The position numbers and the translations under genes were made by a program. Shown here in pieces: positions 12,022-23,341 of a stretch of 64,000 nt of DNA (positions within the stretch are counted from its first letter, which is position 1; the number at the start of each line of letters is the position of its first letter). The DNA is taken from contig NC_091056.1 in assembly GCF_963966145.1 (NCBI RefSeq), positions 4,428,217-4,492,216 on the forward strand, read 5' to 3'. Below the pieces are notes generated by a model, which saw only the letters and a list, made by a program, of their open reading frames with translations, searched no databases and was not told the DNA's origin. The DNA comes from Tenebrio molitor. Its lineage: Eukaryota > Arthropoda > Insecta > Coleoptera > Tenebrionidae.

Positions 12022-14300
12022 AGCGTTTCTCAAAGTGGGCTCCGCGAAAGATGCGCAGGGGCTCCGCAGACGCCGCTTACTGCTCTCTACACCCCATGTC
12101 CACGGGCGCCTACGCGACTCGACCACTCGACTCGATCCCACGACAAGTCATTGCTTATTTGTGGGCTGAGTAGTGTTGTTCATCCTCAATTCTTTCTTAA
12201 AATTGTGCGAAAATTATTTGCAATGAACGGTTGGCTACAAACAGGAACATTGAAAAACAGCGTACAGTAACTTCGGAGTCGCCAGAAGAACCAAAGCCTG
12301 GGCCTTCTACTGCAGGTATTATTTTGAATTTATTTAAAAATAAGGTTGTTATTCAGCCGCTAGTTTTTCTTTGTTTTCAGAGTCATTCGAAGTTGACAAG
12401 CCAGATAGTCCTGAAAAAAGTACTACCAAAAAACCCGTGTAATGCAAAAAAACAAGGCGATATGATGAAAATTATATAGCTTTTGGATTTATGGAAGTCG
12501 ACAATAATTGTCCTCAATGTGTTCTGTGTAACAAAATTTTACCAAATAGCTCTGTTTCCTACTAAACTGCTTCGCCACTTCGAATCTTTGCATTCAGAAT
12601 ACAAAAATAAGCCTGCAAGCTTTTTTGTTCGAAAGCGTGAACTGCTACTAAAATGAAAAATCTTTGTGTCATGCATCGCAGACAGTTAATGAAAATGCAA
12701 CTGAGGCATCCTACAAAGTTGCTTATAAAATTGCGATGGCTGGTGAAGCCCATACAATAGCAGAAAATCTGATAAAGCCGTGTGCAGTTGAAATGGTGAA
12801 GTGTATGCTAGATGAAAAAGCTGCAAAAGAATTGTTAAAGATACCACTTTCAAATGATACAGTAGCTCGCCGTATAAAAGACTTATCAGAATCCATAAGA
12901 GCGGAGTTATCTTTGCGTCTTGAAAGTTGTGATTTTGCGCTACAAATGGATGAATCGACTGATGTTGCGGGGCTAGCAGTGTTGCTTGTATTTGTACGGT
13001 ATCAGTTCGAGCATTCTATCCAAGAGGATTTATTAATCTGTAAGGCGTTAGAAAGTAATACTATTAGGGACGAAATTTTTAACTTGGTTAATAACTCTTT
13101 TATTGAAAATGGTATTTCATGGGACAACTGCATTGATGTTTGCACTGATGGAGGAAAAGCCATGGTTGGAAAAACTGCAGGTGCTGTTTCAAGGATTAAA
13201 GCTATAGCTAAAAATTGCAGCAGTAGTCACTGCATAATCCGTCGTCAGGCATTAGCAGTCAAGAATATGCCACTTTTCTTGAAAACTGTTCTCGACGAGT
13301 CGGTAAAAATAATAAACTTTATTAAGTCTCGACCATTAAATATGCGACTATTTAGGATCTTGTGCGATGATTATAGGAAGTATCCATACATCTTTACTAC
13401 TTCACACTGAAGTTCGGTGGTTATCTCGGGGTAAAATACTACTTCGATTGTTTGAGTTACGAGCTGAAGTTCGCACTTTCCTCCTGGAACGTCCTTTTCA
13501 TTTGGAAAGTCAATTAACTAATAAAAACTGGCTGTTTAGACTTGCCTATTTGACAGAAATATTTTCCAAACTTAATGAAGCCAATCTGTCACTTCAAGGA
13601 AAACAGATTACTGTGTTTACAGCCAATGACAAAATTAAACGGAAGTTACAATTTTGGCTAAGTAGCGTAGAAAATGGACAGTTTGATTGTTTTCTAACTT
13701 TAAAGGAGTGTGGTGAAGAAATGGGTGCAGACGAATTACCTCAAGAAATAGTTAACGATATTGTTAACCATCTTCGAATCATGTGTGATTCGGTAACACA
13801 TTACTTCCCGAATGAATGGAATAGTAATCTGGAAAAGGATTCTTGGGTAAAAAATCCATTTATTATTAACGAAAAGCCCCAAAGTTTATCGTGTCAAGAG
13901 TACGAAAAGCTAATCGACTTGATTTCCGATTCTTCACTAAAAGTGATATTCGAAAAGCAACCTGTAACAGAATTTTGGTGCAGCCTAAAACAGGAATATA
14001 CAGAGCTGTCAAAGAAAGCTGTTTCCATCCTTTTACCATTCGTAAGCACATAACTTTGTGAAACTGGATTTTCCACATATGTTTCCACCAATTCCACCAA
14101 AACCAAGTACCGTAACTGCTTAGATGCCGAGCCAGATATGAGGCTACAGCTTTCTTTAATAAAGCCAAATATCAAAGAAATTTGTGCAAATAAAATGCAA
14201 TATCACTCGTCACATTAATCTTCTCAAAAACTCACAATAAACACAAATGTGTATGTTATTCTTACTAGTTTTCTTTACTTTATTTTGCAACTAATTAGAT
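12022..14300 (+). mobile_element. BED-finger hAT element (SPIN/ZBED5-like), right end lost
   Basis: The left end starts CAGCGTTTCTCAAAGTGG, the terminal style of hAT elements of the Charlie/SPIN kind. The transposase pseudogene lies inside. The expected inverted right end is missing: sequence past about 14220 passes without a clear terminus into LINE ORF1 near 14320. The eight bases GTCTAGAC before the left end are not repeated on the right, so the right side was probably removed with some of the host LINE. The right boundary given is approximate. Confidence 0.65.
12223..14218 (+). pseudogene. hAT transposase (ZBED5/SCAND3-like), broken
   Basis: Translation from the ATG at 12223 gives a short first exon, then an intron at 12316-12380 (GTATT...TTTTCAG) and a BED-type finger near 12500-12600 (CPQCVLCNK then a His pair). 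The RNase-H-like core follows with ALQMDESTDVAGL and IDVCTDGGKAMVG holding the first two catalytic Asp residues. SHCIIRRQAL replaces the usual HCIIHRQAL, so one conserved His is Arg. The end carries the hAT dimerisation tail (CETGFSTYV to the stop at 14218). Frameshifts near 12270, 12470, 12650 and 13380 and a stop at 14051 show it is dead. The family cuts and pastes its element using the terminal repeats. Confidence 0.75.
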
Positions 14301-14319
14301 AATGTGCTATGGGCTCCGT

Positions 14320-14535
14320 CATCTTAGATTCGACTTCAGTCGCCTGGTATCTATTGCCGGTTGTCCCCCTATTTTTCCTACTCTTTAACGCGGAAAAATT
14401 GACAATTTTACAGAATTTAGAATCGGTAAACATAGATTTATTTTGATTTACGATATAACTGGCCAATAAGTCACTATCAATTACGTTGTCGCTTGAGATT
14501 CCGACGACTTTAATTCTAGGTTTGAGATGGAGCAA
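14320..14535 (-). pseudogene. LINE ORF1 fragment, RRM-like segment (part 2)
   Basis: On the minus strand LKPRIKVVGISSDNVIDSDL starts an RRM-like segment that matches the same place in the ORF1 at 52453-52842 (LRPKTRVVGISEDIV). It continues towards the zinc knuckles found at 11722-12021. The pair is best read as one ORF1 split by the hAT, with about 15 residues of linker lost at the insertion. Confidence 0.55.
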
Positions 14536-14592
14536 TTCTTTTACGACATATTATAAACTTCTTAGTGTACGAAGTTTCGTCTGTTTTGTTAG

Positions 14593-14815
14593 AGATGAAT
14601 TACTTTATGATACAGAGGGAAGCGACAAAGAGAAATTCCAATCTTTAGCCAGTGGGAATTCTAATCTTCTCAAAAAATGGAAAATTGATGAGAACTCATA
14701 TACTGATGTTTATGTAAAACTTATGAGGAAACTAAATGAAAACGCCCACCCGTTTTTTGACACCGAGGACAATTTTATACTGAATGAAGATGATTTCGAG
14801 AGAGAGAGGAATTGA
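14593..14815 (+). CDS. Orphan 3'-terminal exon, unknown protein
   Basis: A TTTTGTTAG acceptor precedes an open frame of about 74 residues with a lysine-rich middle and an acidic end (FFDTEDNFILNEDDFERERN), closing at 14815. Overlapping AATAAA signals at about 14919-14928 could serve polyadenylation. Upstream exons are not visible, since the sequence before it is LINE ORF1 on the other strand. I do not recognise the family. It could be the last exon of a host gene or of another transposon. Confidence 0.3.
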
Positions 14816-15361
14816 AGTTAATCGGGTTTTTATGGTCTGTGGTGCCTCTAAATGAAAACCAACTATTTATCAAAAAATGTAATAAGGATATTATCCTCTT
14901 GATTACGTTTATCGAGGAATAAATAAAAGGTAAATACTTGAATATACAAAAAATAAGTGTATTATTTTCATTGTGTACTGTTCAAAAAAGTGAGTAATTA
15001 ACGTAATGTTATTTATATCAAACTCAAATCAATGATGTGGGTAGAGTACCTAACATTGAAAACAAAAAAAAAATCATATGAAAATGATCACAGATGATTA
15101 ATTAGTTTTATTATTTGATCGACAAGACCACATTTAAATCCAAAAACTGTCAAGTAAAATGTATCAGATTTAACTAATGTATTCGAAATATCATCAAATT
15201 CATAATACATACATTTTATCTTTAAAGAAATATAAATTTCTATATCTAAATACTCTGCTAATATTTGAAGGTATTCCAGCAAATAATTCTGAAATAAGAC
15301 CATTTTTCTTTGATCTAAACACACTCATCAAACTCAATGTATAAGACTTTATTATAAAATA

Positions 15362-16203
15362 TACCGGGTGTATTATGAAAAACCTTTGGTGTTATAACTT
15401 CCTTATTTTTTATTCGATTTTAATAAATGATATGTCAAACAAAATCGTTTTAAATGGGCTACAATTTCAATTGATCCAATATTTGTTCTTGAGTTCTGTT
15501 TTTGACAAATGATAGTCAACTTTTTTTTTTCAAATGGCACTGTTAACTTTTTTTGCTCAGTTTTATAGAGATTTTTATTTTAAATATGGAAATGTAAACA
15601 ACCATGCTCATGCATAGAAACAAAAAGAAGAAATCAAAAAATAATGTATTTTTTTTAAATCATTAAACAGTAATAAAAGTGCATTCTAATTTTGCAAAGT
15701 GACCAAGACAGCTATAGACATTCAAGACAATGTCTATTTGACTCCGGCCAATAACAGAGATGATTTAGTAAAAAGAATCGTAGCAGTATGTGAACAAATA
15801 CCACCAGCATTTTTATTAAACGCCGCAATGGGCGTCAGTGGAAGGTGTCGAATGTGTCTTAGAGAGAATGGAGGTAATTTCAAACATTTGCTGTAGTAAA
15901 GTTATGGTTACTTGATTTTTGGAAATTAAATTTTTTTTATTAAAAACAATTTTTTTATTTTTTATTTTAATGTTTGTGTATTCAGAAGATAAACATCTAT
16001 CAGAATAAAGATAAAAAAATATAGAGTGCAACTTAAAAAAACAAAGTTAGCTGCGGTCTGTCAAAAAATATAATGTTAAAAAAAATCATAGCATGTCGGG
16101 CTATAGTGTTCCTAAAACGATTTTGTTTGACGTATCATTTGTTAAAATCGGATAAAAAATAAGGAAGTTATAGCACCAAAGGTTTTTCATAATACACCCG
16201 GTA
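15362..16203. mobile_element. Tc1/mariner-like element inside the MMP pseudogene
   Basis: Inverted ends of about 65 bases (TACCGGGTGTATTATGAAAA at the left, its complement at the right) are flanked by TA. Inside, 15699-15896 on the plus strand encodes the tail of a Tc1/mariner transposase (VYLTPANNRDDLVKRIVAV ... RMCLRENGGNFKHLL), so it is a deletion derivative of an autonomous element. Its removal joins the hemopexin sequence on either side. Confidence 0.85.
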
Positions 16204-17334
16204 TATGTTTTTCTAGAATAAGGTCTAAATATTGCATCAATTCTTTTTCCTTTTGGTATTCCTAAATTTTTAATAGATTGACCATTATATCCACTTTTAA
16301 CATTAAAACTTGGAAAATTAATTAAATAATATAAATTTTTAACAACTATTAAAACATCACCTGAAGGTCTTCGATAAATACGTGAAATTTCTTGAAAATC
16401 ATCTGGCAAAAAATATAAATAATCTGTAATTAATTTCGGTTCTTTAGCATAAGTCATGTCTTTTAAATTGATCAACTAAACATTTGCAATTAAAAATGTA
16501 TCAATTTCTTTATTAAAATCACATAAATTACTAGCTGTACCTTCGGCTTCGTCTTCGCCTCTGGGCTGGCCTGCAGAGCCGTAGTCCCCTTCAGGGACTC
16601 TTTGCCAGACTTTGCTTGCAGTAGGTTTAACTGTTGTTGTTGTTGGTATTAATTCATATTTTAATCGTTCAGGTCTTCTATATAAATATTGAATTGCCCA
16701 CAGAACGTCTTGAGTTAATTTATCAATATCACCTTTATAATAGGCATACATAATTGAATTATTATTTGCAGAATGTTCAATACCTAATGTATGTCCGATT
16801 TCGTGTAATAATACTGTATAAAAATTAGTTTGACGATCAGGTGTTTTGCTTGAATCACCAAAATACCAATTTTCTGCTAAAAGCCATGTGCTAAAACATT
16901 ACCTTTTCCATCAAAACTGCTAGAACATACTCCTTTTTGACACCGTGAATTATGATTATGTTGAAACAGTGTGTTAGAAAATGAAATAAGTATGTCCGGT
17001 TTAACACTATTGTAATTAATTAAACTTTAAATTTGAAACAGATTCCCATTGATCAAAGGCTTTTTGTGTTAATTCTTTCATTTCGTTTGTGGCTAACGAA
17101 AAATACCATTTAAGATTTGTTTTAGACGATTTGTTAGTATGAACTATATAAGCAGTAGGATTATCTGTAACACCACATCTAGGTTTACTGATCAAAGGAA
17201 GTGTTTCCTGATTTAATGTTCCATCAACAGGTAAATTGTAATATTCTCGAAAGATAATTAATGCTTCATTTATTTCTATTAATGATGAACTATTAGTAAT
17301 TAAATACCCAAATTGCTCTAAATAACTAATAGTA

Positions 17335-17937
17335 TAGAGCATTCATTTTAAATGTTGGGTTTTGTAATAAAACTTGCCTGCTTTGACACTTGTCCGAAAC
17401 TCAGTGAATCTAAAACTGTGTTCAATATATTCGGGTCCAAAATTAAAGAATGGTGGGAACGAGATCAACTTTTAGAAGACCAAGTGGAACCATTATTATT
17501 TGTTGGCAATAGTACTGGTGAATCATCTAGTGAATTTAATTCAGATGACGATTAATTTTTTATTTCTTTACGTATTTTATTATTTATTTCTTACTTACTT
17601 TAAAATTTACATGTAATGGATACTTTACTAATTACTCTTATTTCGTTATTTAGTAATATTATTTGTCAAATACATACATTATTTAAAATCAACAATCTCT
17701 TTACATTTGTTTGGTCACTGATCACAAAATGTGTTTTAATTTTTTTTTACTTATGGATATTTTAACGTCTCTTTCTTTTGCTCGTCGATAAGATGGTGAA
17801 AGTACGACGTGGCACTAGTTTTATATGAACAGAGGGATTCCTACTTTACGGTACCGATACAATGAAAATTTGCTGCTTTCGTAATTTATGGTGTTTTGAG
17901 TTTACAACTTTACCCAACATTTAAAATGAATGCCCTA
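17335..17937 (+). mobile_element. 603-bp TA-flanked DNA transposon with transposase-tail ORF
   Basis: The inverted ends are TAGRGCATTCATTTTAAATG plus about ten more bases on both sides, with TA at 17333-17334 and 17938-17939. A plus-strand frame at 17352-17555 ends in an acidic serine-rich tail (STGESSSEFNSDDD), as in many transposase C-termini, but the fragment is too short to place in a family. It interrupts the MMP pseudogene close to its start; deleting it with one TA restores an open prodomain frame. Confidence 0.75.
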
Positions 17938-18038
17938 TAGTAGTAATATTCATTTCCAAGCGTCCCTGCAAGGGACTACCTGATAAAGATGAAATATTGA
18001 GAAATAGTAAAAAATACTAGCAGACCGAAGTAATACAT

Positions 18039-18440
18039 CTCATTTATTACAATAAGAATCATCAATTACCATTTAAGTGAACTTTTTCTAGGTATTTCTC
18101 TCTGGGAAAATAATGAAAACTACTGACAAACTCCTCTTCACGTAAATTTATTTCTTTTTCATTTATTTTATCAGCCTTATATAAATGCAATAACTGTCTA
18201 TAAAATTTATAAATCTACTTATATTCTTCAATTCTTTCTGATATTTTAATCTCTTATCTAAGATTTCTATTACCCGCGCACCAAGAGATAAACTAGTGGA
18301 GGTAGGGCTAACGAAGATAATCCCGATGCATTAAATAATAATTTACTGATAGATAATCCGATTCCAATTTTATAAAAATATTTGTAACTTTTTCTGTATA
18401 CATACAAGCGTTTTTGGAGATATTTTTCCATTTATAACAT
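18039..18440. other. AT-rich non-coding stretch
   Basis: I see no gene, repeat boundary or RNA here. It lies upstream of the MMP start, so promoter remnants are possible but not recognisable. Confidence 0.3.
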
Positions 18441-18911
18441 ACAGAGTGTTTCTGAAATAAGTACATTAATTTTAACTGGTAATAGAACTCATCAAAAGGA
18501 ACAACTTTTCTCTCTGCCATTTTGGCGAAACACGTTGCGTAGTGGCTTAAAAAATAGGAAAGATTTTCCTAAAACCGTTCATATCTCCAAAACTAAGCTA
18601 CCTAAAAACGTGAAACAACCAGATTCTTACGAAGTCGATTTTTTGCTATACGGGTAGATTTCTTTGAATTTCGATTTCTGCGTTAAAACACGTTTTCTGG
18701 ATGAAAATGGACGTTTTTTTCATATTAGCGTTGATCTCAATTAGCCATTGCAGTATTTAGTGGCGTAGGGTTATTTTAGTGAAAAATCTCTCCAATTTTT
18801 TTTTTGAATTAAACATCGTTTTTCGGCAAAATGGTAGATAGAAAAGTTGTTCCTTTTGACGACTTCTATTACGAGTTAAAATTAATGTACTTATTTCTGT
18901 TACACGTTGTA
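18441..18911. mobile_element. MITE with about 90-bp inverted ends
   Basis: TACAGAGTGTTTCTGAAATA at the left matches the complement of the right end; the similarity runs about 90 bases through AAAAGGAACAACTTTTCT. The ends resemble the other TACAGGGTG-type elements, consistent with TA insertion. There is no coding capacity. Confidence 0.75.
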
Positions 18912-18918
18912 TAGATAA

Positions 18919-20443
18919 CACAGGGTGACTGACGAAAAACCTTTGATGCTGTATCTTGCTTATTTTTTATCCGATTTGAATAAATGACACATCAAATGAA
19001 GTAATTGTGAAAAAACTTCAATATCAACTAAATAAAAAAAATATATATTGCGTCCAGTTTTTGACAGAACAGCTTCTTTTTTTCAAACAGCACCGTACAT
19101 TTTTTTTTTTTATTCAGTATTGTAGAGATTTGTCTTCTGAATATAAAAATGCAAAGAACTATACCCATTCATTAAACAAAAGTCAAGAAATTAAAGAGTA
19201 AATGTACAAAATTTAAAAATCAAGTGACCAAAATAAACAAGAGAGAACTTTGTTCTAAATGCTCGAAATGACTAAGTGAGCTGTGAGTATTCATTTGTCA
19301 AAACAGTTTGATAATAATAATATTATAATGTTGCTGTGGAAGAAAATTTCCAAAGACGATTTAGTGTTAACCTGTGGTGTGGCATTTTTGAAGATAGAAT
19401 GGACTAGTGGGTCCCTTTTTTATTGATAGCAGTCTCTATCAAACAAAATATCATATTATTTATTATCAAACGAAATAAGCAATTTTCTGAATGAGATACC
19501 ATTAGCAGTGTTGAATAGAGTCGTGTTTCATCAGGACGGCGCCATACCACAGTATACCTTCTAAGCAGTAGTCGCACTCCGCAAAATATTTGTATTCAGT
19601 TGTAAGTCCGCGCTAGTTACTGCGCATAAGAGATCCAATACCCCCGATTTAAATTCCTGTCCGCAACGTTTAATTTCATGTAAAATGCCTGTTAAATTCA
19701 TTGCGCAGTAACTTGCGCGAAAGCACAACGGTTTCAGAAAACATCAAAGTGCCGACGTCGAGTGCGACTACTGCTTAGAAGGTATACTGTGGCCATACCA
19801 CATAATGCACGCATGAATTTTGTGTTTAAATCATTTAAATCATTTTGGTGAACGACGAATGGGTGCTCATGGAGCTATTCGATGGCCCGCTAGATCCCCA
19901 GATTTGAATCCATTGGATTTCTTTATATTCATTCGAAACTTTAGAGACAATATTTATTTGACCCCACCAGGATCCAAATTAATAAGAAATTGTTAAGAAA
20001 AAGGATAGTGCGAGTATGTCAGGAAAAACCCCGAAATTTTTTACTGAAAGCAAAGGTGGGCATTTCTAGAAGGTATCGACAGTGTCTGCAACAGCAATGA
20101 GGAAATTTTGAGCAACTAGAATAGATTTTGTATTGTTTACAAATTTGATTACTTCATTTTTGATTTTCAATTTTTTTCATTTAAAATACATTTTTTGTTT
20201 TTTCTTTTAATGTAAGAATATTCAAATGAAGATTCTTTATAAGAACGAATAACAAAATATATAGAGTGTAGTTTGAAAAAAAAAGTTGGCTATCGTCTGT
20301 CAAAAAATAGATGTCGAAAAAAATATTGAATAGGATAATAATGAAGTGTTTTTCGAACTATTTCATTTGATGTGTCATTTATTCAAATCGGATAAAAAAT
20401 AAGTAAGATACAGCGTCAAAGGTTTTTCGTCAGTCACCCTGTA
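18919..20443 (+). mobile_element. Mariner-like element, decayed, with nested MITE
   Basis: The ends ACAGGGTGACTGACGAAAAA (left, 18920) and its complement (right, ending 20443) form inverted repeats of about 80 bases. Plus-strand transposase remnants read VVFHQDGAIPH before the nested MITE and, after it, RWPARSPDLNPLDFF, the second and third catalytic regions of Tc1/mariner enzymes. The frame is broken many times and the N-terminal half is unrecognisable. It is related to but distinct from the element at 15362-16203. Confidence 0.8.
19551..19791. mobile_element. Palindromic MITE nested in the mariner transposase
   Basis: About 30 bases at each end are inverted copies (CAGTATACCTTCTAAGCAGT and complement). 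GCCATACCAC occurs on both sides (19541-19550 and 19792-19801), giving a 7-10 bp duplication; overlap with the terminus leaves the exact length ambiguous, with 8 (hAT) or 9 bp (Mutator) possible. Removing it restores the QDGAIPHNAR-type codons of the host transposase, which proves the insertion order. Confidence 0.85.
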
Positions 20444-20635
20444 TGTGCTGCCATCTCTACGATATTGTAGGCGGTGAGGTACAATTTTAAAATCATTTTG
20501 TGGGAAATTATTATCCCAGTGGTCACTTGTGGAGCACGTTTTTTCTAGAATCACTTTGTTTTGGAAAAGCAGTCTGTTTTTTTGCAATATTAGATAAAGT
20601 TAGTGAAACTGATGGTAAGTAATTCAAATACATAT

Positions 20636-20750
20636 ATTCTATCTCGTGATTCGGAAGTCACGTTAAGCCATTGGTCCAGGTCTATTAAGTTGGTCATCAT
20701 GCCCCTCATAGATTTGTAAACCAGTTCTAGACTGTGAAACAAATTTTTGT
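20636..20750 (-). repeat. SINE body fragment
   Basis: On the minus strand this holds GGACCAATGGCTTAACGTGA followed by CTTCCGAATCACGA, the same roughly 100-bp unit found twice in tandem at 48602-48811. No tRNA-like head is attached, so this is a truncated copy. Confidence 0.65.
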
Positions 20751-21127
20751 TGGATTTTGTATTTTGGTTTAGTTTTTTTAAAGTAAATTAGAAATTTTAA
20801 AAATATCGAGTAAAATTGGAAAGATTGTTGGAAGGTTAGGTTTTCCCTTTACTATTTGATTTGATTTGTTACTTAGAAAACATTGACTATTTAAATTGTA
20901 CCTTTCAAAATAGGTTTGCAAGGATTCGTACTTTTAGCAAAAGGTAACATTATTTGCAATAAATGTTCGGCCGGGCTGAAATTAGACATTAAATGCTAAT
21001 TTTGTGTTTTCTCTTATCACAGTGTGGGTGACTCACGATTGCACAATATTTATTCTGAGTCTGCAAGCAATTCTAAAAAATATGGCAATATAAATACTTA
21101 TCTGAAAAGCAACTGGAGCACCTAATA

Positions 21128-21775
21128 TACAGGGTGTAGAATTGATTTTGTTGGTACATAGGCACTTTACGTGCAATAGTGAAAATCCTCTGATATTGGC
21201 TCTCCTAATTATTTTCCAACAAACCTTAAACAAAAGTTGTAGAGTGAAAAAAAAATTGTACCTAAATCCTATTATAATTATTTTCTAACACCTTCTGGTT
21301 CTGTTAGACAAGAAAAATTAAATATTAAAAATCTACCGATAAAATAGTAATAGCCATGACTCCCGAGAATAATATAAAGTTCGTTTTTTGACAAACGTAA
21401 CGAGTTTGTTGATTCAAAGAATGAACTCTTTAACAAAGAAGAAAAAGTTAACTTCGGATTGTCTTTTAGAGACATGCAAGCAACATTTCCTATGTTCTAT
21501 CCGGAGCGACCAATTCCAAGTTTGACATGTCAAATATCATACATTGTCATCTTTGGTTGTCACCTCGGTTACACTTCGCACTTGCTATTTTGACAAATTC
21601 TTTAATTCTTTTTTCCATTATTGTGTACTTCCGGAAGATGTTAAAAAAACAAAACAAATAAGAATTGGAGACCATTTTTAAAACTCTACAACTTTTGTAT
21701 TTAAGGGCTTGTTCTAAAATAATTAGGGGAGCCAATATCCGAGGATTTTTACTTTTACACGTAAAGTGCCTATGG
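21128..21775. mobile_element. MITE with inverted arms, right tip missing
   Basis: The left end is TACAGGGTGTAGAATTGATT. The block CATAGGCACTTTACGTG through GGCTCTCCTAATTATTTT is repeated inverted at about 21700-21774. The outermost 30 bases of the right arm are missing, and the sequence runs straight into the piggyBac frame, so the right tip was lost when the two elements met. Confidence 0.65.
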
Positions 21776-23280
21776 CCATAGATTCGGAATGGGAAGGCGA
21801 TTCAGACAATTTACCGGATTCCATAAGCCGAAATTCGACTCAAATGTCCCTCAGGAACCCGGATCGAAATTCCACATCAGAATCAAACAATCAACTGCCA
21901 CTTTATCTTGATAGTAATGAGAGCTCTGAAAATATTTAATTTGAGACTAGAACTCAGCATGCTATACCAAAATCTTCTACAATCGTACATCAAAATTTAC
22001 CATCTACTTCATGGCAAAACATTCATCAATCAAATATATCTCTTAGAACACGAAATAGTAAACGGCCATTCTTATCACAATTAGCGAATCGAATATCTTT
22101 ACACGCCCAAGAAAATCAAGCGTTCGGGGATGACAGCTTTTTTGAACATTCAGATGACTCGGTGGCAGATCCAAATTATGAAGCACAGCACACTTCCAAA
22201 CGCAGAAACCGTTTTTTTTACAGATATAGCGAAGACTTTATCTAGAGATTTTGGCTACGACAACAGCTTGAACGGTTGGGAAAGCGAAACAGAGTTAGTT
22301 GAAGACGAAAAAGTTGGTTGAACAAGAAAAATTGTCAACGAAAATGTGTCTAGAAAAAAGTAAATGGAGCAGGAAAAAGTGTATAATTGGAGTAAATCAA
22401 CCCAACTTCCTGATTTATATGGTAAGGTTCGCTTTGTTGAACATGTTGGCTTCGTCCAGCGAGGGATTGGGAGATTTTAAATTTTATTAAATTAGCCCAA
22501 CACTACAAAATGCACTAGAATACATTAATTATAGCATCATTTCAGGGCAAAAATGTTACTGCTCGAAGGATATATTTCAAATTTTACGTGAGTTAGCTAC
22601 TCTTTTCTCTACGTATAATTTAGTGACTTTTATGTCAACCAATCTCTCGCTGGACAAACTATACAAACACAGAGATTGAAATCAACAGTCAATGTTTAAT
22701 TTTTCTAAAATTTCTACCGGCTCCTTTTCTCATGAAAATAGTAGAAGAAAGTAATTTGTATGCTCAAAAGTTACATAACAATGCCGACATTACAGGCATT
22801 ACACTACCCGAACTTAAAGCATTTTTTGGGATATTGTTATTTATGGGTATTCATCCATTACCAAGTATGAAAGTATACCGGTCGGAAGATGAAAATTTTC
22901 ATATCGAGAGAATTGCAAGGATTATGACTTTGAAACGGTTTTTGTTTATTCTAAGACATTTGCATCTGAACGACAATACAAAAATGCCTAATAGACGCAC
23001 TAACGGGTATGATAAACTTTACAAACTACGTTCTTTGATAGATCATATCAAAAATACGCTTCAAATCGTTTAGCAACCCTCCCGGAATCTTTCCATTGAT
23101 GAGTCCATGATTGGCAATAAAGGGAGATCTACCCACCGTCGTGTGGGTAACGGGCGTCGCGGTCCGCAATTTATGTGTGGGGCTAATGGGGAAGGGAAAA
23201 GTTTTAAAGCCCAATGTTTTACCATCATCAGCCGATGTTAAACTTTTTTCGCAATTTATCATGAAAGAAGCCAGGGAATA
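21773..23280 (+). pseudogene. piggyBac transposase pseudogene
   Basis: The frame opens with an acidic Ser/Asn-rich N-terminus (MAIDSEWEGDSDNLPDSIS). After several breaks it gives the piggyBac DDE domain, seen in ELKAFFGILLFMGIHPLPSM and, past a stop at 23071, NLSIDESMIGNKGRS with an expected catalytic Asp. The region ends near 23280. The PHD-like C-terminal cysteine domain is missing. A 213-bp MITE sits inside at 22449-22661. The family excises precisely at TTAA; I saw no element ends here. The first ATG overlaps the neighbouring MITE arm, so the true start is uncertain. Confidence 0.7.
22449..22661. mobile_element. 213-bp TA MITE, copy 1 (inside piggyBac relic)
   Basis: The ends read CTTCGTCCAGCGAGGGATTG and CTCGCTGGACAAACTA. 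This is one of three copies in the window (others at 24030-24243 and 54203-54416, the last inverted). Confidence 0.8.
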
Positions 23281-23341
23281 TTTTTAAGATAAAAGAAAAA
23301 GGATTTGACTATAAAACTTGAGACTTTGAAAAGCAGAATTG

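Larger units (their letters stand above)
15088..18038 (-). pseudogene. Matrix metalloproteinase pseudogene, single exon, split by two transposons
   Basis: Reading 18038 downward, the order is a hydrophobic signal-peptide-like start (MYYFGLLVFFTIS), a peptidoglycan-binding-like prodomain with cysteine switch PRCGVTD (near 17190), a catalytic domain with zinc motif HEIGHTLGIEH and a Met-turn SIMY (near 16810-16740), a Thr-rich hinge (PTTTTVKPT), then hemopexin blades ending at a Cys near the C-terminus (about 15110). DNA transposons at 17335-17937 and 15362-16203 sit inside with TA duplications; the frame continues across the first. No introns are seen. There are frameshifts near 17960, 17016, 16880 and in the last blade, and a stop at 16476. 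MMPs are secreted endopeptidases of matrix proteins. Lack of introns suggests a retrocopy or a virus-borne copy; I cannot tell which. Confidence 0.8.
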
